Below are positions 25,458 through 33,189 of a DNA stretch of 64,000 bases, piece after piece. The notes below the pieces were generated by a model. It worked only from the letters and a program-made list of their open reading frames with translations, did not search any database and was not told the origin of the DNA. The stretch is taken from contig OY762510.1 in the NCBI GenBank assembly GCA_963665935.1, positions 1,302,001 through 1,366,000 of the forward strand, written 5' to 3'. The stretch's first letter is position 1, and every line of letters begins with the position of its first letter. The position numbers and the translations under genes are program-made. The DNA is from Syntrophus sp963665935 (lineage in GTDB: Bacteria > Desulfobacterota > Syntrophia > Syntrophales > Syntrophaceae).

Positions 25458-27367
25458 GTACGATAAACACACGAGATGCTCTGAACAAAGCTGCGAAACG
25501 GGGGCTCGCACAGCTCATGCCGGCAAAGACCAAGATTCTGGTTGGTATGGCGACAAGCGGCATAGCCTCGGGAGCGCAGGAAGTGTACGATGCCCTGGAG
25601 AAGGAAATATCGAAACGCAGTCTGGACATTGTCCTCAGCAAGACGGGCAGCATGGGGATGGACTGCATCGAACCCCTCGTCGATGTGATTGTGCCGGGCA
25701 AACCGCGCCTTGCCTTCAGTAGGATGACGGCGAAGATGGTTCCCGGCCTTCTGGATCAGGTGGCCAATGGCGGCCTTGGCGAGGTGGCTCCGACCTATCG
25801 CATGGATGAAGAGGAGTTTCTTGTTCAGGGAAAGAAGACAGCCTATTTCAAAGGCGCCGTCCCGGCCGATTACTCCGGGATACCGAAGATCACGGAGCTT
25901 CCCTTCTACGGCAAGCAGGTAAAGATAGCCCTGCGCAACTGCGGAAGTATTGATCCTGAGAGTATCGAGGAATATGTCGCCAGGGGAGGGTATTCCGCCC
26001 TGTATAAGGCTCTGAAGACCATGAAACCGGAGGAGGTTATCGCTGAGGTACAGACCTCGAGCCTCCGGGGACGAGGCGGTGGCGGTTTCCCGACCGGTAC
26101 GAAATGGCAGAGTTGCCGGGACGCTGAGGGCGAAATCAAATACGTCATCTGCAACGGCGACGAAGGAGATCCGGGGGCGTACATGGACCGGAGCGTCATG
26201 GAGGGCGATCCCCACAGCGTCCTGGAGGGGATGATCATTGGAGCCTATGCGATCGGCGCCCATGAAGGGTACATTTACGTGCGCAACGAATACCCCCTGG
26301 CCGTGGCGAACCTCCAGCGAGCCATTGAACAGGCCCGGGAAGCCGGTTTCCTCGGCAACAAGATCTTCGGGACGAGCTTCTCTTTCGATATCAAGATCGG
26401 CAAGGGCGCAGGGGCCTTTGTCTGCGGGGAATCGACGGCCCTCATGGCCTCTCTGGAAGGAAAGGCGGGCGAACCTCGGGCCAAGTACATTCACACGGTA
26501 GAGCACGGCCTCTGGGACCGGCCATCGGACCTGAACAACGTGGAGACGTGGGCGAATGTTCCCGTCATCATTGCCCGGGGCGGCAAGTGGTTTTCCGAAA
26601 TCGGCGCGAAAAACAGCACGGGCACGAAGGTTTTCTCCCTCGTGGGCAAGATCAACAACATCGGCCTCGTGGAAGTACCCATGGGCATCCCGCTTAAAGA
26701 CATCATTTACGATATCGGCGGTGGGATTCCCGGCGGCAGGAAGCTCAAGGCCGTCCAGACGGGTGGTCCGTCCGGCGGCTGCATTCCCGCCACGATGACC
26801 GATCTTCCCGTGGATTTTGACTCTCTCTGGGAAGCCGGTTCCATGATGGGCTCCGGTGGGATGATCGTGATGGACGAAAAAACCTGCATGGTTGACATCG
26901 CCCGTTACTTCATCGAATTTCTCGTATCCGAATCCTGCGGTAAGTGTGTGCCCTGCCGGGAGGGGATCTACCGGATGAATGAGATTCTTCATGACATCTG
27001 CGCGGGGAAAGGTAAGAAGGGGGATGTGGAACTCCTGGAACGCATGGCCGAGGGCATCAAGGATGGTTCCCTGTGCGCCCTGGGTGGGAGTGCGCCGAAT
27101 CCCGTCCTGAGCACGATCCGCTATTTCCGGGATGAGTACGAAGCCCACATCCGGGACAAGAAGTGCCCGGCCGGCGTCTGCAGGGCTCTCATCAAGTTCG
27201 GGATCGACGCGGAGAAATGTACGGGCTGTGGGGCCTGTGCGAAGAAGTGCCCCGTGGAAGCAATCAGCGGCGAGCGGAAGAAGGTCCATGCGATCGACCA
27301 GGCGAAATGCATTCAGTGCGGCGTTTGTAGAGAAACCTGCAAGTTTGATGCGGTAACCGTAGCATAA
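25454..27367 (+). CDS. NuoF-like flavoprotein with extra ferredoxin domain
   Basis: A 637-residue NADH-binding FMN subunit of the NuoF/HydB/HndC class. The first ~110 residues are a thioredoxin-like domain. Its usual [2Fe-2S] cysteines are nearly all missing: the first loop reads GMATSGIASGA and the second TGSMGMDC, leaving one Cys. Next come the NADH/FMN motifs RGRGGGGFPTGTKW, NGDEGDPGAYMDR and GAGAFVCGESTA. The [4Fe-4S] motif ESCGKCVPCREG follows. The C-terminus has two more [4Fe-4S] motifs, CTGCGACAKKC and CIQCGVCRETC. It starts with GTG and overlaps the NuoE-like gene. Confidence 0.9.
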   Translation: MSTINTRDALNKAAKRGLAQLMPAKTKILVGMATSGIASGAQEVYDALEKEISKRSLDIVLSKTGSMGMDCIEPLVDVIVPGKPRLAFSRMTAKMVPGLLDQVANGGLGEVAPTYRMDEEEFLVQGKKTAYFKGAVPADYSGIPKITELPFYGKQVKIALRNCGSIDPESIEEYVARGGYSALYKALKTMKPEEVIAEVQTSSLRGRGGGGFPTGTKWQSCRDAEGEIKYVICNGDEGDPGAYMDRSVMEGDPHSVLEGMIIGAYAIGAHEGYIYVRNEYPLAVANLQRAIEQAREAGFLGNKIFGTSFSFDIKIGKGAGAFVCGESTALMASLEGKAGEPRAKYIHTVEHGLWDRPSDLNNVETWANVPVIIARGGKWFSEIGAKNSTGTKVFSLVGKINNIGLVEVPMGIPLKDIIYDIGGGIPGGRKLKAVQTGGPSGGCIPATMTDLPVDFDSLWEAGSMMGSGGMIVMDEKTCMVDIARYFIEFLVSESCGKCVPCREGIYRMNEILHDICAGKGKKGDVELLERMAEGIKDGSLCALGGSAPNPVLSTIRYFRDEYEAHIRDKKCPAGVCRALIKFGIDAEKCTGCGACAKKCPVEAISGERKKVHAIDQAKCIQCGVCRETCKFDAVTVA

Positions 27368-27378
27368 AGGGTGGCGAG

Positions 27379-28098
27379 ATGGTGAACTTAGTCATAGATG
27401 GAAAGAATATTGAAGCCGAGGCGGGAACGACAATCCTTGCTGCCGCCCGCGAAAACGGGATCGTCATTCCGACCTTGTGTCACCACGAGTCGGTCGAACC
27501 ATCCGGTGCGTGCCGGCTGTGCGTTGTGGAAGTCGCGAAGGGGACGAGAAAGCGTATCGTCACTTCCTGCATTTACCTCGTCGAGAACGGTATCGCCGTC
27601 GATACGAAGAGTGAGCGTGTCCTGGGGGTGCGCCGTCTCGTCCTGGAACTGCTCATGGCCAGGTGCCCGACATCGGAAGTGATCAAGGAGATGGCTGCCG
27701 AGCTGGGTGTCGTACCTGAGAAGCGGTTCCGCCCCGACAAGGACAAGGGCAAGTGCGTCCTGTGCCGGCTCTGCGTGAAGACCTGCGAGGATGTGGTGGG
27801 TGCCTCCGCCATCGGGTTCTCCTTCCGCGGCAAAGACAAGATTGTCGGACCTCCCTTTGTGGAGGATTCGGCGGCCTGCATCGGCTGCGGCGCCTGTGCC
27901 TATGCCTGCCCGACGGGGCACATCGAGATGGCCCTCGGCAGCGGTGGCAGCGAGCGCAAGATCTGGGGACGCACCTTCAAGATGGCAACGTGCAGTGTCT
28001 GCGGCCGCTATTTCGCCCCGGAGGATCAGCTCCAGTATATCAGCAACAAGACAGGGGTCCCACTCAAGGACCTTGCCGTCTGCATGAGCTGCCGCTAG
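27379..28098 (+). CDS. NuoG/HydA-N-terminal-like iron-sulfur subunit
   Basis: A 239-residue protein equal to the N-terminal electron-relay part of NuoG or of the bifurcating hydrogenase HydA, with no H-cluster or molybdopterin domain. Residues 1-75 hold a [2Fe-2S] ferredoxin (TLCHHESVEPSGACRLCVVE, then TSC). The middle has two [4Fe-4S] motifs, CVLCRLCVKTC and CIGCGACAYAC. The tail adds CSVCGRYF and CMSCR, a pair of CxxC motifs that looks like a zinc or metal knuckle. It is the last gene of the por-nuo cluster, so its partner is probably the pyruvate oxidoreductase or a ferredoxin pool. Confidence 0.85.
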   Translation: MVNLVIDGKNIEAEAGTTILAAARENGIVIPTLCHHESVEPSGACRLCVVEVAKGTRKRIVTSCIYLVENGIAVDTKSERVLGVRRLVLELLMARCPTSEVIKEMAAELGVVPEKRFRPDKDKGKCVLCRLCVKTCEDVVGASAIGFSFRGKDKIVGPPFVEDSAACIGCGACAYACPTGHIEMALGSGGSERKIWGRTFKMATCSVCGRYFAPEDQLQYISNKTGVPLKDLAVCMSCR

Positions 28099-28248
28099 CG
28101 CGAAATCCCCTTGCGCAGGGGGTCCGGTTGTGGTACAAGGTGATTTCTTTTCCGGCGATATGCCGGAGGGAGCAGCGGTGTTTTCCGGATTTTGCCTTGA
28201 AGGTACCTGTTACTTCCTGGAACAGCTGGCAATTAAGTTAAAGTCTAC

Positions 28249-28324
28249 TCCTCAGTAGCTCAGTCGGTAGAGCAGATGGCTGTTAACCATCGGGTCCGTG
28301 GTTCGAGTCCGCGCTGGGGAGCCA
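28249..28324 (+). tRNA. tRNA-Asn (anticodon GTT)
   Basis: A 76-nt gene with encoded CCA. The acceptor stem TCCTCAG pairs with CTGGGGA, the D arm reads GCTCAGTCGGTAGAGC, the anticodon is GTT in CTGTTAA, and the T loop is GTTCGAGTCC. Confidence 0.95.
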
Positions 28325-28333
28325 ATACATGGC

Positions 28334-28419
28334 GGAATCGGGTCCTCCCGAAAGGGAGCCGAGTTCCGATCCAACGCAGAGTGCACCCGCTAAGGCAACG
28401 CAGCCGCCTTTCGGGTGCG
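28334..28419 (+). other. Two consecutive stem-loops after tRNA-Asn
   Basis: The first is a bipartite hairpin: ATCGG (28337-28341) pairs with CCGAT (28366-28370), and inside it CTCCC and GGGAG close a GAAA tetraloop. The second is GCACCCG with CGGGTGC, with an inner AAGGC/GCCTT pairing. Neither is followed by a clear T-run. They may be a processing or termination structure for the tRNA transcript, or a small RNA. A minus-strand reading frame across here is judged a shadow of the tRNA. The bases from 28420 to 28622 show nothing else. Confidence 0.35.
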
Positions 28420-28622
28420 CTTCATTTCTGACGATCTTTATTTCATCTGCGACCAGCCTATAATATTCCTTTCCGAATTTATACGTTCTTTCTTGTTCTT
28501 TTGCCTTGAACCAGTCGAAAATATAAGCGGAATTGGTCAGGAATCGAATAAGATGAATGATTGACCAATTTCGAGAACAATGCGATATTAAAAACAAAAA
28601 ATACCTTTATGAGGTGTACTGT

Positions 28623-28943
28623 ATGCGAAAATCAATTATAGTTGGAATTGCTTCGCTGATCGTTGCCAGTACCTGCATTGCAGCAGGACCTACTTATGAT
28701 GCGGATAACCTCCGCGATCAAGCGGATCAAATTGAGCTTGAGGCCAAGGAAGGCTTTGCGAAAGCGTCCAGTGTCCCGGAAGTTACTCAAATCATGGGAA
28801 ATGCTCAGCTGAAATTCTCCCGGATTCTGATGAATCAGAACAACAGAATTCTTCAGCAGCAGGATAAAATCATGTCGCAGAATGATAAGATCATTCGACA
28901 AAATGATGAAATTATTCGAATGCTCGATAAAGATTCCAAATAA
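28623..28943 (+). CDS. Small exported coiled-coil protein
   Basis: A 106-residue protein. The ATG at 28623 (GAGGTG upstream) opens a Sec signal peptide, MRKSIIVGIASLIVASTCIA, with cleavage likely near AAG. The mature part is helical, and its second half repeats a heptad-like pattern around QNNRILQQQDKIMSQNDKI and RQNDEIIRM, which suggests a coiled coil in the periplasm. No family is recognised. It stands alone between tRNA-Asn and nifJ. Confidence 0.65.
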   Translation: MRKSIIVGIASLIVASTCIAAGPTYDADNLRDQADQIELEAKEGFAKASSVPEVTQIMGNAQLKFSRILMNQNNRILQQQDKIMSQNDKIIRQNDEIIRMLDKDSK

Positions 28944-29201
28944 AGCATTTATCCTTATTTGAGCCATTCTAACCTGTTGTCACCTCACACGGCTGCCATT
29001 TATCTTTTGCAAATCGAAACGATACATTGAACATAATTCATTTTTTGGATAACTATGAAACAAAAAATGGATACATCAGCAAAGTTATCTTGTAGCTAAA
29101 AGGTGAGGGTGAAGAATAATTGTATAAATATCAATTTGTTTTGTAGCTAGCTTGAAGCTATATCTGGAACGAAATAAATATGAATGACGTTCATTTTATG
29201 C
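28944..29201. other. AT-rich intergenic region before nifJ promoter
   Basis: The first half of a roughly 610-bp gap that is AT-rich and has no gene. At 29183-29195 lies AATGACGTTCATT, a 5-bp inverted repeat around CGT, directly upstream of the nifJ promoter candidate, so it could be a repressor operator. The stretch 29231-29554 would be a long nifJ leader and shows no structure I recognise. Confidence 0.35.
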
Positions 29202-29230
29202 TTGACAAAGAAAAGGCTTCGCGGCTATAA
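29202..29230 (+). promoter_or_regulatory. Sigma-70-like promoter upstream of nifJ
   Basis: A perfect TTGACA (29202-29207), a 17-base spacer, and CTATAA (29225-29230). If used, the leader before nifJ would be about 315 nt. Confidence 0.4.
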
Positions 29231-29554
29231 GTGATTTACGTTGTAATGAATACCGTAAAGAGAATTTGTCTTGTCAGCAATAAAGCTTTCCAATACAATC
29301 TTACCCAGAATATACTTTCTTATCATAAAAGATATTAAACACTTGTAGATTTCTCCTTGGTTACATGGCGCATGTGTCCGATTTTTATTCTAAAATTCAA
29401 AAATAGAAATAGAGTCATCGAAACACGATCCTTTTTCTCGAGTCGTTAACTTCCGGGTAACCACCCGGAGCTATTCGCTGTGCAGGCTGGTTTCCTGGCA
29501 GGAGATTGAGTTTTTCAACCCAATAGATCGATTTATTTCAAGAAGGAGAAAATT

Positions 29555-32500
29555 ATGGCCGGATATAATGAAACCCTGGAAGGAAATGAGATTGCGGCGC
29601 ACGTTGCCTATGCGATGAGCGAGGTTGCGGCGATATATCCAATTACACCGTCCAGCACCATTGGGGAATACTGCAGCGAATGGGCGGCGCATGAGAGAAA
29701 GAATATCTTCGGCCAGCCCCTCGAAATCATTGAAATGCAATCGGAAGCCGGAGCGGCGGCAACGGTTCACGGGGCACTGGCTGCGGGGGCGCTTTCCACA
29801 ACCTTCACCGCATCACAGGGCCTCATCCTCATGAAACCGGACATGTACAAGATCGCGGGTGAAATGATGCCGGCAGTCTTTCATGTTGCGGCGAGATCCA
29901 TCGCCGGCCATGCTCTCTGCATTTTCGGCGATCATTCGGATATCAACGCAGTCCGTCAGACCGGGTTTTCCCTCCTTGCCTCGGCTTCCCCTCAGGAGGT
30001 CATGGACCTGGGACTGGTCGCCCATCTGGCGAGTATCAAGGCCAGCCTGCCTTTTATTCACTGTTTTGACGGGTTTCGGACCTCCATGGTCATTCAGAAG
30101 GTTGAATTGATCCAATACGCCGACATGGCAAAACTCGTGGACTGGTATGCGATCGACCGCTTCCGGGCGAGATCCATGAATCCTGAACATCCGCAGATGC
30201 GCGGTACATCGCAGATTTCCGATATTTTCTTTCAGAATCGCGAAGCCTGCTCTCCTTATTACGCCAAACTTCCGGGAATCGTGGAAGAAGAAATGAGGAA
30301 GGTCGGCGTACTCACGGGGAGACCCTATCATCTCTTCGATTACGTGGGACATCCCGAAGCCGACAGAATCATCGTGTCCATGGGATCAAGCTGTGATGTC
30401 ATTGAAGGTTCAATAAATTATCTGAACGCTAGAGGAGCCAAACTAGGCCTGATCAAGGTACGGCTCTACCTTCCCTTCTCCCGGGAACACTTCTTCAAAG
30501 TCCTGCCGCGCTCCGTGAAGAAAATAGCGGTGCTGGACAGACTGAAGTCCCCGATGAGTGTCGGAGAGCCTCTGTACCAGGAGGTCAGCACGGCGATTCT
30601 TGAAAAGGACACCGGACAGCTGGTCATCGGTGGAAGGTACGGACTCGGCAGCAAGGATTTCACCCCGGCCATGGTGAAGGCTGTTTACGACAATCTGGAT
30701 CAGTGGAGCCCCAAGAGATCTTTCACGGTGGGCATCATCGACGACGTCAGCAATTCCTCCCTTGAAGTCGGCGAAGAATTTTCCGCGTCCCCTGAGGGCA
30801 CGACAGCTTGCAAATTCTGGGGTATCGGCGCCGACGGAACCGTTGGCGCCAACAAGGAAGCGATCAAGATCATCGGCGAGAATACCGACCTGTTCACCCA
30901 GGCTTATTTCGCCTATGACGCGAAAAAATCAGGCGGTGTGACCGTTTCGCACGTCCGTTTTTCGCCGAATCGGATACTTTCTCATTATCTGATTAAACAT
31001 GCCGATTTTGTCGCCTGTCATGTTCCGGCTTACGTCAACCAGTTCGACCTCCTGGACGGCATCGTCGAGGGTGGAATATTTCTTTTGAACTCTCCCTGGA
31101 CGGTGGAAGAAATGGAAAGGGAGATTCCCGTCAGACTGAGAAGGATCATTGCGGAAAAGCATTTGAAATTTTACAACATCGACGCGGTCAGTATTGCGGA
31201 GAAAGTCGGTCTCGGCGGAAGGATCAACATGATCATGCAGGCCGCCTTCTTCAAGATTGCGAACGTCATTCCTCCGGATGAGGCGATCGAGTTCCTCAAG
31301 GATGCCATCCAGAAAGCGTATGGTAAAAAAGGTTCCAAAATCGTCAATATGAATGTCAGCGCCGTGGATCAGGCCCTGGGCGCGATCGAGGTCATTGATG
31401 TGCCGGAATCGTGGGCCGAGTCCGGCCGTTCGACCTATCAGCATGAGATTGTCTCCGAATTTGTCACCAAGGTCATGACCCCGATGATCCTCCAGAAAGG
31501 GGATCAAGTGCCGGTAAGCGCTCTTCCTGCCGATGGCATTTTCCCGACGGCGACCTCCCAGTATGAAAAACGCGGGGTTGCCATCAATGTGCCGGAGTGG
31601 ATCCCGGAAAACTGCATCCAGTGCAATCAGTGTTCCTTTGTGTGCCCCCACGCGGTCATTCGGCCGGTGCTTGCGACGGAGGAAGAGCTTACGAAAGCCC
31701 CAAAAGATTTTGTCACCCTGGATGCCCAGGGAAAAGAGCTCAAAGGGCTCAAATACCGGATGCAGATCAGTCCATTGGACTGCACCGGATGCGGGAACTG
31801 CGCCGATGTCTGTCCGGCGAAGGAAAAGGCCCTGGTCATGAAGCACTTAAGCAGCCAGGATGAGATTCAGGTGCCCAATCATAAATTCTCCCTGACGATT
31901 ACGATCAAGGACAACCTCATGGCGAAGACCACGGTGAAAGGCAGCCAGTTCAGCCAGCCCCTGTTCGAATTCTCCGGCGCCTGTCCGGGGTGCGGTGAGA
32001 CCCCGTACATCAAGGTGATCACCCAGCTCTTCGGGGACCGGATGATCATCGGCAATGCCACAGGATGTTCTTCGATTTATGGAGGTTCTGCCCCGGTTTG
32101 TCCCTATAGCGTCAACGCCAAGGGGCATGGGCCGGCATGGGCCAACTCCCTCTTCGAGGACAATGCGGAATTTACCCTGGGGATGGAGATGGCGATGACC
32201 CAGAGGCGTGAGAGAGTCGCCCGTCATATGCGGGCCGCCCTGGAAGAGAATATTTCCGCAGAACTGAGAGAACTTTTTACCTCCTGGCTGGATCATATGA
32301 ACGATGCCGAAAAGACCAAGGACCTGCGGTTTAAGATCGAAGAGGCGGTTTCCAGGGAGTTGCCGAAGTCTGTCGGATTGCAGAAGGACCTGCTGACACG
32401 TATCCTCAGGGTCAAGGATCTGCTCGTCAAGAAATCGATCTGGGCTATCGGCGGGGACGGTTGGGCTTATGACATCGGATTCGGCGGACTGGATCACGTC

Positions 32501-33073
32501 ATTGCGCAGAATCATGACCTCAACATCCTGGTCCTGGATACCGAGGTCTATTCCAACACGGGCGGCCAGGCTTCCAAGTCCACACCGACCGGGGCCGTGG
32601 CGAAATTCGCGGCAAAAGGCAAGCCGGTGCGCAAGAAGGATCTCGGCCGCATGGCCATGGTCTACGGATACGTCTATGTCGCTTCTGTAGCCATGGGAGC
32701 CAACAAGAACCAGTTCCTCAAGGCCGTTACGGAGGCGGAAAACTATCCCGGGCCTTCCCTGATCATCGCCTACTCGCCCTGCATCAATCACGGTATCGAC
32801 ATGGGTAAGAGCCAGGAGGAAGAGAAAAAGGCCGTCGAAGCCGGTTACTGGCCCTTATACCGCTACAACCCCCTGTTGGCCGCCGAAGGCAAGAATCCCT
32901 TCCAACTGGATTCTCCCGAAATCAAAGGCAATTTCCAGGAGTTCATGCAGGGAGAAGTCCGTTACTCAAGCCTGAGGAGAATGTTCCCCGAGGTCGCGGA
33001 AAAATTATATAAGCAGGCTGAAGAAGAAGCGAAGGAAAGATTGGAGAGATACAAGGAGCTCGCCAACATGTAG
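29555..33073 (+). CDS. nifJ: Pyruvate:ferredoxin (flavodoxin) oxidoreductase, single chain
   Basis: An 1172-residue homodimeric enzyme that converts pyruvate and CoA to acetyl-CoA, CO2 and reduced ferredoxin. Domain order: alpha-like (AAIYPITPSSTIGEYCSEWA), a CoA-binding domain, gamma-like (GIGADGTVGANKEAIKII), a ferredoxin-like domain with CIQCNQCSFVCPHAV and CTGCGNCADVCP, and the ThDP beta-like part with GGDGWAYDIGFGGLDH and DTEVYSNTGGQASKSTPTGA. The ribosome site AAGAAGGAG is strong. It is complete and is the second pyruvate oxidoreductase in the window. Confidence 0.96.
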   Translation: MAGYNETLEGNEIAAHVAYAMSEVAAIYPITPSSTIGEYCSEWAAHERKNIFGQPLEIIEMQSEAGAAATVHGALAAGALSTTFTASQGLILMKPDMYKIAGEMMPAVFHVAARSIAGHALCIFGDHSDINAVRQTGFSLLASASPQEVMDLGLVAHLASIKASLPFIHCFDGFRTSMVIQKVELIQYADMAKLVDWYAIDRFRARSMNPEHPQMRGTSQISDIFFQNREACSPYYAKLPGIVEEEMRKVGVLTGRPYHLFDYVGHPEADRIIVSMGSSCDVIEGSINYLNARGAKLGLIKVRLYLPFSREHFFKVLPRSVKKIAVLDRLKSPMSVGEPLYQEVSTAILEKDTGQLVIGGRYGLGSKDFTPAMVKAVYDNLDQWSPKRSFTVGIIDDVSNSSLEVGEEFSASPEGTTACKFWGIGADGTVGANKEAIKIIGENTDLFTQAYFAYDAKKSGGVTVSHVRFSPNRILSHYLIKHADFVACHVPAYVNQFDLLDGIVEGGIFLLNSPWTVEEMEREIPVRLRRIIAEKHLKFYNIDAVSIAEKVGLGGRINMIMQAAFFKIANVIPPDEAIEFLKDAIQKAYGKKGSKIVNMNVSAVDQALGAIEVIDVPESWAESGRSTYQHEIVSEFVTKVMTPMILQKGDQVPVSALPADGIFPTATSQYEKRGVAINVPEWIPENCIQCNQCSFVCPHAVIRPVLATEEELTKAPKDFVTLDAQGKELKGLKYRMQISPLDCTGCGNCADVCPAKEKALVMKHLSSQDEIQVPNHKFSLTITIKDNLMAKTTVKGSQFSQPLFEFSGACPGCGETPYIKVITQLFGDRMIIGNATGCSSIYGGSAPVCPYSVNAKGHGPAWANSLFEDNAEFTLGMEMAMTQRRERVARHMRAALEENISAELRELFTSWLDHMNDAEKTKDLRFKIEEAVSRELPKSVGLQKDLLTRILRVKDLLVKKSIWAIGGDGWAYDIGFGGLDHVIAQNHDLNILVLDTEVYSNTGGQASKSTPTGAVAKFAAKGKPVRKKDLGRMAMVYGYVYVASVAMGANKNQFLKAVTEAENYPGPSLIIAYSPCINHGIDMGKSQEEEKKAVEAGYWPLYRYNPLLAAEGKNPFQLDSPEIKGNFQEFMQGEVRYSSLRRMFPEVAEKLYKQAEEEAKERLERYKELANM

Positions 33074-33135
33074 TCCACCTTATTCCGCCCGGATGGGCCG
33101 ACCTCCAATCCGTCGGTTGCGACGGTAGTCATATA

Positions 33136-33173
33136 AGCAAGCCCCCGAGGGAATTTTCCCTCGGGGGCTTGCT
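33136..33173. terminator. Strong bidirectional terminator
   Basis: AGCAAGCCCCCGAGGGAA (33136-33153) pairs perfectly with TTCCCTCGGGGGCTTGCT (33156-33173), an 18-bp stem with a 2-base nominal loop. It lies between the convergent nifJ and res genes and can serve both. Confidence 0.85.
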
Positions 33174-33189
33174 GCTTTATTGTAGAATT

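Noticed and set aside
24474..27289. Very long minus-strand frames opposite por and nuo-like genes
   Set aside because: They mirror highly biased codons of well-defined iron-sulfur and flavoprotein genes.
28283..28597. Minus-strand frame across tRNA-Asn
   Set aside because: It reads antisense through the tRNA and the two stem-loops, and its ending is the usual artefact of translating a tRNA.
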